A stretch of DNA of 64,000 nucleotides from Pogostemon cablin. Lineage: Eukaryota; Streptophyta; Magnoliopsida; Lamiales; Lamiaceae. Position numbers and translations under genes: made by a program. The notes under the pieces were generated by a model. The model had not been told where the DNA came from, did not search any database, and was given only the letters and a program-made list of their open reading frames with translations. The stretch lies in assembly GCA_023678885.1 (NCBI GenBank), contig CM042955.1, forward strand, positions 23,137,835-23,201,834, in the 5' to 3' direction. Below, in pieces: positions 52,755-64,000 of the stretch; the stretch's first letter is position 1, and each line of letters begins with the position of its first letter.

Positions 52755-55700
52755 ACTAAATTCTTGAGCACTTAGTTTCTTCGAAAGTTGATGGAGATTT
52801 ATAAATTATTTTGAATATGCATCCAGTTCCAGCTCTGATTTTAATCTCCTTAAAAAAAGGGGGACACCTCTTTGGATAATTGTTCTTTTTGGTTCATATT
52901 TTACTCCAACATTCCACTCTCTACGATCTACAACCAATATAGCACTGTCAATATCTGCTATATTGTTATTCTAAATAAAGTCCTTGGGCATTGTCTGCAT
53001 GTTGATGTTAAACATTAATCTCCACAGTGCTACACGAACTGAGAAATAAAAACAATATATAGTGAAAGTGGATAGTTATATCAAAATGAGTTACCATTCT
53101 TTTTCTTTCAGCTTCAGTTGGAGTTATACGCTTATTGAAGAATTTAACACTTGATTCGGTATTTGTGCAGGATGCAATCTTTTCATCAATGTTAATTACT
53201 GAGGGAACATTGAAAGCATTACATGATCCTTCTCCTAAAAAAAGCAATCAACATTTAATATTAATAACAACAAAAATATAATAAATAAATTATGAATTGA
53301 ACTCATACTATACCTTGGACAACATAAGAACGAAGTGAGTGGCATGAAGACCTATTGTGTAAATAAGGTCGAACCCAGAATGTATCATGCCAATCATACA
53401 AAACTGTGCAACATAGAACTTCAGTGTTGAAAAAAGAAGAAATCCAATTCGGATCTTGCAATTTCAGCACCAGTTTACCACCTTCATTCACAATTGTAGC
53501 ACTAATCTTAAATAGACCATAAATTCTTGCATGAATTCCACTTCCAGGGATTAATGGACCATATAAATCAACCAAGATCTTAGGAATTATCTGAAATTCG
53601 TTCAATAACTTAATACATTAAAACAATTATACATGATATACATATACAAATTTAATCATACATGAATAGATATAGTGGATATTATCTATGAAAACCATTC
53701 ATAGAAACGATTCGTTCTTACTAAATGTAAAAGTAAATATTAGATTGTAACTAAGCATTTAATGAACTAACCATTTCTGATTCATTTGGAATAAAAAACT
53801 CAGCAACGATCTTCATTTCCAAAGGAGGTTCTGCAAATTTTTATCAGATAAAAAATTCAAACAGAAGTATGGTTTGTAAGTATAGCAATTATAATAGATG
53901 AAGGAAAATTAAATACCGTTTGGAAATAGTTCATCAAATATAATTCCAGAACAATCATATATAAAGTTATCCACACGAAATAGTCTTAAATAACACTTAT
54001 TTCCATAAACAGTCATAAATAGTGGTTGTCCTGGAGATACTGAGTAATATTCACACATCCTTTTCAGCTTGACAGCATAAAACACTCTATAAGGTCCAAC
54101 ATCAATTATTTATGCGAACCATTCTTTTCCATTAATATCTACAATATGGTTTATAAAATTCCCACATGATTGTATCTCATTAAAGATATCATCAGGGATG
54201 CTCTGAAAATAATAAAACATGTATTAGTTACTTTTTCATTAATATAATATGTACATAATCTATGCATACATCTATGGTAATAATTAAGGTTATATTAAAT
54301 AAAGTCATATGAGAATTAGGAAACAACCATAGTGTCGAAATATGCTTCTGAAGATGGTTCATTATAGAACAAAACAAAATCTTTTTGAAGCTTGTAGAAG
54401 ACATCCTTGCACATTTCAAAATGAACATCCCCTTCAACTCGAACGTATTCTTCAATAAATTAAAACAACTTATAAGATTGATAAACATTATATGTTTGAA
54501 TTTAGTTCAAAAGATTGTAAATAATTGAATACAATTATATTACCTTGAAAAACTTTCTGATTATGAGTGCTAATGCTAGTAGCTGTCAATAAAGAAAAGC
54601 ATGGAGATTATAAAAAATCTATAAATTTTAATTATCAATGGTAAAATAAAAGTTAAGTAAAATTATATAGTAAAATGTTTGAAATATTAATAAAAAATGA
54701 ATACCTTTCATTTTATCAGTCATCAATGTTCCTGGAGGTGGGAACATTACTATATTATTATCATTTGTTTTTGATGTTGAGGCTTGGTTATTAGCATCAT
54801 TAGCATGAACTGACATGGTGGGAACTACATTGTGGATCAAAAATTAAATAAATAAAGAAGGTTATAATCATTACAAATTGAAATCATTAGCAGTACATAT
54901 GTTAGTTTTAAAAGTGTCTTAAGAACTTATGAATTTACCCCCATGACATTCTGTAGTGATTGAATGGAACACCTATCCGAGAGATATAGCCTAACCCAAA
55001 AAGTTCCATTCCAGTCATATAAAACAATGACGCACCATTTATCAGATTTTACCACAGAGGATAACCATTTTGAGATTTGAAGTCTTAAAGCATTGCCACT
55101 GTCTTTGACTGTTAAACAACAAATACTGTTGTGAACAATGGTTATAGAAGTACCATTTTTTGGCAGAAATGGTTCAACAATGTAGAAAAAGCATTTAGGA
55201 ACAACCTGAAAATATAACAATTAAATTAATAATTAGTATATATATGAAGATATTATAATAAAAATCTAAATCTCACAATGTTTGGTTCACATGGGCTACT
55301 GAATTCTGGAATGACCATTTTTAACAATTTTAAACCTGTAAATGCAAAAGAACACAAATTTTCCATAAGAAATACACTTGTAATAAATTCATGCATAATA
55401 TAACCCAAAAATAACTCACAAAATTGACTTAATACCTGAACTGAAGCCATTTGAAGACGATAATGAGGGTGTTGTGAATTCATGTATAAAATTTTCAGAA
55501 TTAAACACTCTCAAGTGAAAGTGGTCAGGGCTGTACATAGTGATATACATTGGTTGGCCAACTTTAATCTTGTAATAGCTAGTTATATTCTTCAATGAAT
55601 CAGAATTAAGCACAAGAGAACCACCAAAATCCTCTAATGTAGTTGACCAACTTTTGCTTGAAAGATCAGAGATGGTAACATGTTTGGTTTCAATCTTCTT

Positions 55701-56008
55701 TAGAAATTTGGTAGGTAATGTCTGAAAAAGTACATTTTTACTGTTTAAATTAATATGAATTCAAAATATAACCTAATAAATTTGAATCCTACTAACCATA
55801 GTATATTCATAAGTTAGATTATCAGGACTGCAGTAGAACAAAACACAATCATTGTAGTCTTCATAAAACAACTTCTTATACCAATGAAGATGTTCATCGC
55901 CAAATTCATTCACATACTCTGCATGCAATGAAATAATCATTAATTAAATAAATATAAAAATTAAATTAACTACACATTACAGAAATTGTTACCTCGAGTC
56001 GAATCCAT
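52755..56008 (-). pseudogene. Multi-module B3-like DNA-binding protein, gene 2
   Basis: About thirteen minus-strand exons from MDSTR (56008) to 52755. A repeating module is seen twice: an entry exon (EYVNEFGDEHLHWYKKLFYE at 55921-55800; EYVRVEGDVHFEMCKDVFYK at 54445-54325), a B3-like exon (FGGSLVLNSDSLKNITSYYK; YSVSPGQPLFMTVYGNKCYL), a short linker ending in PEF/AEFF..P, and a second B3-like exon (RLQISKWLSSVVKSDKWCVI then LYDWNGTFWVRLYL; LVLKLQDPNWISSFFNTEVL then LYDWHDTFWVRPYL). Four domains plus a terminal half domain (RREWNVGVKYEPKRTI). Defects are a stop after KEWFA near 54112 and a frameshift in the C run near 52865. REM-like by architecture; function unknown. Confidence 0.6.
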
Positions 56009-56019
56009 CTATGGATTCA

Positions 56020-56840
56020 ATATATCCGAAATCCTGATGAAAAAAAAAAAATATAAACACATTATCAATTGAACATATATATTTAAACAGAGTACTAGTT
56101 CAGTTTTGTGCAATATACCTAGTTTCTATTGTGACAAAACTACATGATATCATTTACTTTGGTGGAGACAAAAGACATATTCATACCTGGAATAGAGAGA
56201 ATTGTTGAAACGCAGTGAAGATGATGTTAATGATCTCTGTAAACCGATTTACATTCAAAGAGTAATAGTAGTCTAAAAAACGGTGATTGAGTTGACAACA
56301 CGATGATGGAGTGACAAAATGGTTGAAAATGATGTGGTGAGTAGTAAAGAAGTGGTCAGCATTTAGTCAAAATTTAACTCAATTCATTTTTCAAAAAAAA
56401 AAAAAAATGAATAATGATAATGCGGTGATTGAGATTTCTAAATACATTTTAATAGAGTTTACAATGCACATATGTTAAGTATTTTAATAAAAATCCCAAT
56501 TAGGAGTTTTCTATCTCAATTAAAAAATAATGTGTATTTAAAATATATTGTAATAATAATTTATAATAAAAAATATATATAGAATCAATCAAAATATTTA
56601 TTTATGGTATATACATTAAAGAATCAAATTAAGTGTAAATTAATTGATTTGATCCTGTCTACTTATACAAAATATAAATTACGCAATTATAATGACATTA
56701 TTGTATTACTAAAATTAACAAAAATATTTATACAAAATAATTAATATAGTGAATCTTAAGCAGGTCAATATATAAGTAGGTCTAAGAATGACATCTATTC
56801 TGACTTCTTATATCTTCTAATACAGATCTGCTTCAACGCA
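56020..56840. other. Divergent promoter space between B3-like genes
   Basis: About 840 bp separate the start of gene 2 (minus, 56008) from the start of the + gene (56847). Contents are AT-rich, with an A run at 56391-56408 and no ORF. It may hold promoters for both genes. Confidence 0.45.
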
Positions 56841-56846
56841 TCAACA

Positions 56847-58554
56847 ATGGCAACAGAAAAGGTAAATAATTCATGAATAATATAGTTTGGGCAGTGAAAA
56901 ACATTCATAATTAAAGTGCAAGAGTCCGTTTATACTTTATTAAGCAATATAATATTGTATGATAGGTTACCCATTCTTAAATTTGTATTATAATGCCTAA
57001 ATTTCATTTCAGGAGGAAAAATTGAAGTGGTTCATTGATAATATATACTCAAAGGATAATTGTCATTTCATGATTGTGATTACACAACAGATACTTCCAG
57101 AATATTCTGTTGTATTGGTAAATCTTTAAGTTTACATACATAAAAAGGTATTTATTTATTTTAAAATTTCATAAATGATTAACAAATGAATTATTGTTTT
57201 ATATAGATGCTGAATAATAAAATTTCTGAGCGCATGGGTATTATAGAACCAAAAGAATGCCGACTACTGAACAAATCCAAATTGGAAATAAAAGCGCTTA
57301 TTGATCGTGTATGTGGAAAGTGGGCACTGTTAAATGTATGACCAGTATTAGTCAAAGAAAATAATGTGAAGATTGGTGATTTCATAACATTTTCATACTC
57401 AAAGGATGGATGTCTACACTATAAAGTGTACAATGATATGGGAAACATAGAGGGTATTGTATCTGCTAAAAAGTATTATCAAATAATATAATATTTTATA
57501 GTCATTACAAATTTATTTGGTTGCATAATAAAATTATTTATTCATCTCGGTTCAGGTAGTGACGCTGACCATCTTCTACTGAACACAAAAACTTTTGTGG
57601 CAAGGTTGGAGGAATATTTGGTATGGTAAATATTATGAATACAATAATAACATTAAGTATAAAAAATTACGTTTCTTAGTTATGTATTAACATTTGATAT
57701 GCTCATCATAGATACTTTGACTTGCTATATAGTGTATTTCAACTCAGATATCAGAGATTATTAGTCATAAGGGACTTGAATATTGCAACATGGAATCACA
57801 CACTCATACTAAGTTCTTCAGAGTTTACTTAATTCATGATAAATATTGTTCAACATTTGGATTTGGATGGCGCACATTTGTTGAGTACTTTAAAAATTTG
57901 GGAGGCAAGTATGCTTCTTTCTTGTACGATATCCGTGGTGCAAAATTTATCGTCAAGATATATGGTGATGAAGGAATACTCATCCCTTTTGAAGGTATAA
58001 TGGATGATGCTACATAAATTTAGTTTTTATATGCTACAAATGTGCATAATAAAAATGTTATTTTTTGCAGAGAGTATCCCATATAACACACCTCCAATAA
58101 ATGTTACAAAAGAAAGACCACTTGCTTATGTAAAATTCTTTGAGAATGCTTACATACGTGCATCGTTTGAGTATAAGCTCAATAATTCAGACTTCATTCA
58201 CGATACGATGGTTAGTTAAAATTGCTTAGAATTTTATTATTATTCATTATCAAAGAAGTATTCTTCATGCCTTATATGTCATTGCAATTGTGTTGGCAGA
58301 AAATACCAGATCAGATTGCTTCAATCATCATGATGAGCACTTCTCTAAATCATCGTGAGATCGATATCATAAAGGATAATCAAGTTTGGAACGTAATGGG
58401 GATTAGACATGAGGGAGGACTTATAGCTCGATTTGGGATGAGAAGACTATATGATGATTTGTTAGCTATCGAAGGTGCTTCATTCACATTCAAACTGCTG
58501 GGAACCCCAAGCGGTACAAATTTTGCGATTTTTCGCATCGAGAAGTCTGAATAA
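56847..58554 (+). pseudogene. Divergent B3-like DNA-binding protein, + strand gene
   Basis: Seven exons with GT/AG borders: 56847-56861 (MATEK), 57013-57117 (EEKLKWFIDNIYSKDNCHFM), 57207-57453, 57557-57603, 57748-57994, 58070-58209 and 58298-58554. Exon 3 contains KWALLNV, a TGA at 57339-57341, then NNVKIGDFITFSYSKDG and YKVYNDMGN, a B3-type end. Exon 5 contains FFRVYLIHDKYCSTFGFGWR and SFLYDIRGAKFIVKIYGDEG. The last exon reads DNQVWNVMGIRHEGGLIARF then SFTFKLLGTPSGTNF. Only one defect is seen, so it decayed recently or the stop is an annotation artefact. Paralogous to gene 3 on the other strand. Confidence 0.62.
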
Positions 58555-58835
58555 GTAGTTATTGCTCTCACATAAGGAGCAAGACTTCAAAATAAGTAAC
58601 CATTTACTATATGTATGTTCTGGTTGCAATTTTCTTTTAGTTGCTATTTTTAAAGGAGTGAACACTGCATAATTTATTACTTTAGATATCACTTAAAATT
58701 GGATCGTCTGGTATTAAATATTTGCATTATATTTGTTGATATTAAAAGTAATATTGGATAAGTTCAGATTTAATAATTACTTCATTACTGCAATAATTCT
58801 ACATAATTTCATTGTAATTTTACTTATTACAATAA

Positions 58836-59222
58836 TGGAATAAACAATATGCAGATAGATGAATTTAGATAAAATTGAAAAACATAAAGCAGAGAATAAT
58901 GCATTATATAAAAATGCAACTAAAGTGGTAAATGGAAAATTTAAACACTGAATGATGTTCTAATGGAGTCACAAAGTAAATACATTCAAAAAACTATAAT
59001 AAAAATCACATATAGAGTCTAAGGACAAATCTACATTAACGGAATAAGAAGTATGCAGATAGATGAACTCAGATAAAATTGCAACACATATAACAAATAA
59101 TAATGCATTATATAAAAGTGCAACTAAAGTGGTTAATGGAAAATTTAAACACTAAATGATGTTATAATGGAGTCACAAGAAAAATATATTCAAAAACTAT
59201 ATAGTAATCACATATAGAGTTT
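58836..59222 (+). repeat. 204-bp tandem duplication
   Basis: TATGCAGATAGATGAA occurs at 58849 and 59053, and GCATTATATAAAA, AGTGGT(A/T)AATGGAAAATTTA and CACATATAGAGT follow at the same 204-bp offset. Two copies only. The LTR begins 4 bp after the second copy. Confidence 0.85.
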
Positions 59223-59226
59223 CAGG

Positions 59227-60917
59227 TGATGAGTATGTAAATTCACAAGTTTAGGGTCATGTTTTGTGCTAGTTTTGGAGAGTTTTAAGGTGGAAATAGA
59301 TGGAAAACCTATACATATTGTGAATTAGCATGAATCAGGTGTTAGTGGAGTTGTTTGAGTGGTTTTACTAGCGAAATCAAAGAATAAGTGCCAAGAATTG
59401 AAGAGACGGAGTCGAAGCCATGCGAACCGCCCAAGATATGGTGGGGTTCGACCTGGTTGGAGGAGGGTTCGACCTCTCCATCAGGTCGAACCAGTGAAGG
59501 AGAACGAACATGAGGAGAGTTCGACTAGAACAAAGGGGTTCGACCTGTTCAACAGGTCAAACCAGTTCGCGAGAAGAAGGGTTCGACCACGACGTTGGGG
59601 TTCGACCTGTCAGTTGGTCGAATCAGGAGCAGAAATTGTCCAGTAGTGCGGTTCGACCTGTGGTTCGACTAAGGGAGATGTGGTTTGACCTGTACAAGAG
59701 GTCGAACCAAGTGCATAAGTTGTCCAGTAGCATGGTCCGACCTGTGGTTCGACCTGTTGTTATGTGGTTCGATCTGTTGCTGAGGTCGAACCCTTACACG
59801 GAAACTTATCTTATCATGATTTTCGAGGCCTAAACACGTGAGATCACTTGAAAAGCCCTTTCCAAGCCCTAGGGACGTGATTACAAGTATAAAAGGAAGC
59901 TCATGCAGTCAAGACAGGAGAGCTTGGATCGAGAATCGCAAGAAGAGACAAGAAGACTTGGTTGGAAGAGAGAAGACGATCCTTCATCATCCGGAGGAAC
60001 TTGACAGAAGTTCAACTGGAGATTCAAGTAAGATCGGTCCATCTAACCATGATTGTCCTAGATCAATCATGGGCTAGAACCGCTTTGGTAGTTCTAGGGT
60101 TATGAAAGTTTCATGAGTTGATTTGTATTTCGTGTGTATACTCCGTACAACACTACTTGTGGTTTATTTTATATAAGATTGTGCTTTATTAATCCATACT
60201 CATAGTCGTTTTGTACATCAATAATTGTTGTGTAGAGTCTGAATGCATGACATGGTAATTGGTTGAGTGCGTTCACTGTTGAGCAGGGATTCATGTTATA
60301 ATTCTAAGTGAAGGGATTCCGAAGTCTTATTGGAACTATCTTATATAAATATTTGTTAATTGAATCTTATTTGGGTTAATAAGTAGGATAAAGAGTATAA
60401 ATTCATAGTACATATAAAGGGAGATCAAATCGGGTTAGAGTACTAAGTGCACGGGAAATAATTGATTCAGATAGTACTTAGAAAGGGAGGTTAAGTATAC
60501 ATCTTGCTCCGAGGATATTCACACGTGTCAAATGCTTATTTGCTTGTGTCGATAGAGTAGATTTGCATGGTATAGTGATGTGTCCATAAACCACAAGGCA
60601 GAGTCGGATATTGACACACGAAAGTATGAATTAATGAATGAAACTGGATTGCCTGACAAACTACTTATTATCTTAATTGATCACAACTATCTCTCTCTTG
60701 CTCTGCTATTCAATTTATTATTCATAGTAGTAGATATTCTTTTAGTTTAATACACATACTATCTTAAATTCCTACATAACCATAATTAATTAGAATATAA
60801 CTAAAGCAATATTTGACCGTCTCGTGGATTCGATATTTAACTTGGTCACCGGCGAAACTATGATTGATATCCTTCATACTTGGGGATTATAATTGTGTGT
60901 TGAGAAAACGCTCATCA
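59227..60917 (+). repeat. 5' LTR of an Athila/Tat-type Ty3 element
   Basis: Perfect terminal heptamers TGATGAG...CTCATCA, length 1,691 bp, followed after two bases by the primer site. A TATA (AAGTATAAAAGGAAG) lies at 59886-59900. The U3 part holds the GGTTCGACC array (59401-59795). The partner LTR is outside the window. Confidence 0.92.
59401..59795. repeat. GGTTCGACC / GGTCGAACC palindrome-word array in the LTR
   Basis: About sixteen copies of GGTTCGACC(TG) or its inverse, several as close inverted pairs (GTTCGACCTGTTCAACAGGT). It lies upstream of the TATA box and is GC-rich against its surroundings. Confidence 0.92.
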
Positions 60918-60919
60918 AG

Positions 60920-60939
60920 TTTTTGGCGCCGTTGCCGGG
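60920..60939 (+). promoter_or_regulatory. Primer-binding site of the Athila/Tat element
   Basis: TTTTTGGCGCCGTTGCCGGG directly follows the LTR, the familiar primer site of this group. Confidence 0.9.
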
Positions 60940-61177
60940 GACGGCTCAAAATATCTTTTGTTATTTCTATTTTATTAGGGCTATTTTCTTGTTTTGTTGT
61001 TTTAATTCTATTTCTTTTCAGGTGTATGCTCACGAGACCAAAGAAAGGTGAACTTGAACCCTAGTAAAGACTATTGATCCAACTGAAGCTTTGAATTTTG
61101 GAGTTGAAGTTGACGTTCAGATTTCGCAAACGATTGAAACTACAACCGAATTGAATTTCGGAGTAGAAGCAGTCAAC

Positions 61178-62163
61178 ATGGCAGCGAACGCGGATAATCT
61201 AGCCATCCGTGAGGTTTTCAAGAATAATGGGCTGGTAATTTTGGACTTCTAGGAGCAAGGGGGACGAATGCGGATTTCGATCTTCATGCCGCTCTTATTA
61301 GTATGATAGAAAGAAACTCTTTTGCTGGAGGGACTTTCAAGGATCCGCAGCAGCATCTAAACAAGTTCTTGGATTATGCAAGCACCCAAAAAGACGCAGG
61401 AGACCAAGAAGATGCTAGGAAGATCCTCTTTTTCAAGTTCTCGTTATCTGAAAAGGCGAGAGATTGGTATGGCACTATCAATGCAGCTGATTGCACCACC
61501 TGGGAGCAATTGAAGTTAAGGTTCTTGGAGAGGTACATGCCACCTTCAAAGGTGTTTAAGATGAAGCAAGACATTAACCAATTTGCTATCGGTGGGGGAG
61601 AGATGTTTCACGAAGCTTGGGACAGATTCAAGGACATGCTTTGCAAGTGCCCTCAACATAGGTTATCTAAAGCCCAATATATCAGCATATTCTACAATGG
61701 AATAGACTGCGATTCTCGTGTGTTATTGGATGCTTCTTCTAATGGAACATTGCTTACAAAGTCATTCGTAGAGGCCAAGAAGTTGTTTGAAGATATCTCG
61801 ATGAATTCGAGGGATTGGCCAACTGATAGAGTAAGAGGTACATATGTTCTTGGAAAGGTAGCGAAGGTTGAGCATAGGACGGTGAAAACAAGTAGAGAAG
61901 ATGAGATCGTCTCTAGCTTGTCGGCTATCAACAAGCTACTTGAGTCACAACAGAAGCAAATCAGCAATATATCACAGCGAGTACCAATTATGCAGCAGGA
62001 TTTATTGAGTGATGGAACAATCCAAGAGGAGTTGGAAGAGGCGAACTATGCCATGGGTCAGAGTATTCAAGGAACTAGGTATCCCCTGGTGGTTATCAAG
62101 GAAACCAAAATTACCGAGGGAACTACAACAATCATGGTCCCCCTGGTGGTTATCAACAACTAA
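61178..62163 (+). pseudogene. Athila/Tat-type gag
   Basis: It starts MAANADNLAIREVFKNNG, then a frameshift/stop near 61250, then the main frame from GARGTNADFDLHAALISMIE. The capsid core is FKDPQQHLNKFLDYASTQKD, SLSEKARDWYGTI, WEQLKLRFLERYMPPSKVF and ALISMIERNSF. LDASSNGTLLTKSFVEAKKL and SLSAINKLLESQQKQI follow. In the last 100 bp a GGYQGN-like repeat is split by a frameshift near 62050. Gag forms the retroelement particle. Confidence 0.92.
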
Positions 62164-62540
62164 GGAGGCCTGAATTTTCATGGAGCAATCCGAACAATGC
62201 AATTCAAGCTCATAAGGGGGTTGATCCGGGAGCTAAAGTGAAAGAAGAAAAGTCGGGTTTCGAGGATACGGTGAACAGGTATATGGCTAAGAATGATGAA
62301 AGAGTGAACCGCATTGAGGCCAAACTTGAGAAGAAGATCGATGATCATCATAAGGATTTGTCCACTCAAGTTAGAGACCTTACTTTATTGATGGGAACAA
62401 TTGCAGAGAACGTGAATACATTGACTCAATCTGTTGAGAAAGGAAAGCTTCCGTCTCAAAGTATTGAGAATCCTAAGTCTTGCAATGCCATCACTTTGAG
62501 GTCGGCAAAGCAGTACGAGGGACCAGTGAGCCGGAATTGA
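62155..62540 (+). pseudogene. Athila/Tat-type gag C-terminal region
   Basis: It continues gag in another frame: RRPEFSWSNPNNAIQAHKGV, then an alpha-helical stretch RVNRIEAKLEKKIDDHHKDL and IENPKSCNAITLRSAKQYEG. The phrase NAITLRSGK-like is conserved in this group before the protease. The frame ends at TGA at 62538-62540, just before the palindrome-word array. Confidence 0.85.
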
Positions 62541-62564
62541 AGACGGACATATCTAGGGCAAGAT

Positions 62565-63062
62565 TCCACCATGGTTCGACCAATATTGAAGGTCGAACCA
62601 CACAGGGGAGGTCGAACCTGTACACTGGACATGATTCGGAGATGAAGTAGCATAGGTTCGACCTGTCCAGCAGGTCGAACCGTGGCCGAACAATACCATC
62701 CAGAGCACTCTATTTTTCCAGAACACCAGTTCGACCAGAACCATGATGGTTTGACCTGGACAGCAGGTCGAACCCAGGTCGAACCGCACAACTTGGAGCA
62801 CCCTGTTTTGTTGCAGCAACGGTTCGACCACGACGAGCATGGTTCGACTTACCATTCAGGTCGAACCTTGGTCAAACCAGAGGGCGGAAGGAGTACAGTA
62901 GGTCTGTTTGACCTGGGGGCCAGTGGTTCGACCTTTCAAACAGGTCGAACCCATGTCGAACCTGAATCACATAGCAATAATGACCTTCTAGGCGACAGGT
63001 TCGACCACTACGTGCCTGGTTCGACCTGTTCCACAGGTCGAACCTGTCCAGAACGTGCCTAT
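62565..63062. repeat. GGTTCGACC / GGTCGAACC palindrome-word array between gag and protease
   Basis: About twenty copies of the same word as in the LTR, many in inverted pairs (GTTCGACCTGTCCAGCAGGT). The phrase GGTTCGACCACGACG is found in both arrays. The part after 62990 is in frame with the protease ORF, so some of it is translatable. Confidence 0.93.
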
Positions 63063-64000
63063 TGTTGCACCGAACACTTTCCATGATATTGATGCCACTC
63101 CAATAGTTCAGAATGAGCAAAGTACAGAGATAATAGCTGAAAAAAAGTGGGAGAGAGCCAAGCGATTGAGAGCCGAAAAAGAGAAAGTGGAAAAGGTGGA
63201 ACGTGATGAATGGGGTATCCCCAAAACAAAGATACCTCCTCCCTTTCCTTATAAGCTTGTCAAGAAGGGATTGGAAGAGAAGTTCAAGAAGTTTACAGAT
63301 ATAATGAATAAGATAAGCTTGAGCATTCTATTCTCGGAAGCAAAAATGGAGATGCCATACTATGCCCAATTTCTTAAGGACATATTATTGAAAAAGAGAA
63401 GTTTGACTGGAGTTGAAATGGTAAATTTGTTGGAAAATTGCAGCTCGATCATTCAGAGGAAGTTGTCACAAAAGATGAAGGATCCAGGAAGCTTCACTAT
63501 CTTGTGTGAAATTGGGAAAGGGCCGGCACGACGAGCTTTGTGCGATCTAGGTGTAAGCATCAATTTGATGCCATTGTCTATTTTTCAGAGGTTTGATTTG
63601 GGAGAGTTGACCCCCACTACAGTTGCTCTCCAATTGGCAGACAGGTTGATAACATTTCCGAAAAGAATCATTGAAGACGTACTCGTAAAAGTGGAGAAGC
63701 TTGTCTTTCATGTGGATTTTCTTGTGCTAGAGATGGATGATGACAATGATAGTATTCCTCTTATCTTTGGGAGACCTTTCCTTGCCACTGCTGGAGCTAT
63801 CATTGATGTGCCAAAGGGAGAGCTTCAGTTGCGGATGGATAAGGAAAAAGTTTTATTCAACCTGGACAAAGCAATAAAAATGCCAATGGAGTCTCAATGT
63901 CATAGTATTGATGTGGTGGAGGAGATAGTGAAAGAAGATATGTCTTTGATTCTATCTAAGGATCCTTTGGAGATATGTTTGATGGAGTCTCTTACTTATC
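62993..64000 (+). CDS. Athila/Tat-type protease and following linker, partial at window edge
   Basis: An open frame from about 62993 to the end of the window. It begins in the array (LVRPVPQVEPVQNVPIVAPN), then a charged helix KKWERAKRLRAEKEKVEKVE, then the conserved PPPFPYKLVKKGLEEKFKKF and SILFSEAKMEMPYYAQFLKD. The aspartic protease active site is ALCDLGVSINLMPLSIF (63538-63588), with DLG in place of D-S/T-G as usual in Athila-type elements, and the ILG-like end is LIFGRPFLATAGAIIDV. The RT would follow to the right. No stop is seen, making this the best-preserved coding stretch of the element. Confidence 0.9.

Noticed and set aside
59401..63062. GGTTCGACC words as tRNA T-loop or Pol III B boxes
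   Set aside because: The match to GWTCRANNC is incomplete for most copies, and there is no A box or cloverleaf at any of them.

Overview
The window is nuclear DNA of a flowering plant, most likely a eudicot. It is AT-rich, with intron-containing genes and many TA-flanked MITEs with CTCCCTCCGTCCC ends. It also holds Ty3/gypsy, copia, hAT, PIF/Harbinger, Helitron and Mutator-like elements, an endogenous plant pararetrovirus, and a fragment of the nuclear gene for the mitochondrial complex I 75 kDa subunit. I could not narrow the taxon further. Nearly everything is transposable-element or decayed-gene sequence. There are no rRNA or tRNA genes and no CRISPR.

Layout. 1-4866: minus-strand Ty3/gypsy element (gag, protease, RT, PBS, LTR), cut by the window edge. 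4957-16299: a small-peptide gene split in its signal-peptide codons by an 11.15 kb insertion (5051-16199). The insertion has about 112-bp terminal inverted repeats and a perfect 9-bp target duplication, as Mutator-like elements do. Its interior is one nearly full-length endogenous pararetrovirus (minus strand: coat, movement, protease, RT/RNase H and TAV-like regions, promoter, poly(A) signal, PBS), itself interrupted by an LTR element with a GC-rich core (7889-10923). 17250-23870: a MITE, two unidentified multi-exon gene remnants, a probable LTR fragment and simple repeats. 23874-29785: a two-gene PIF/Harbinger element carrying a minus-strand solo LTR. 30067-32150: MITEs, exon 1 of the complex I gene, and a fragment of the peptide family.

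32882-36987: a three-level nest, with an LTR element lacking gag-pol inside a Stowaway MITE inside another Stowaway MITE. 37790-41350: two divergently arranged peptide-gene copies, one ending in a hAT element that supplies its stop codon, the other broken by a second hAT and carrying a MITE in its promoter; a copia gag-protease fragment lies between them. 41350-49587: the hAT transposase fragment fused to a truncated Helitron Rep gene, followed by an RPA1-like gene. 49756-58554: three genes with very divergent B3-like DNA-binding domains. 59227-64000: 5' LTR, gag and protease of an Athila/Tat-type Ty3 element.

How the parts relate. The element at 1-4866 and the gag-pol-less element at 33210-36767 have related LTRs and PBS, so they look like an autonomous and non-autonomous pair. 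The peptide-gene copies act as empty-site controls for each other and allow several insertions to be read to the base. Rep-helicase plus RPA1 is the known toolkit of plant Helitrons; the adjacent B3-like genes are the unexplained addition. Most coding regions carry one to three nonsense codons or frameshifts, many at Trp, Gln or Arg codons as expected from cytosine deamination.
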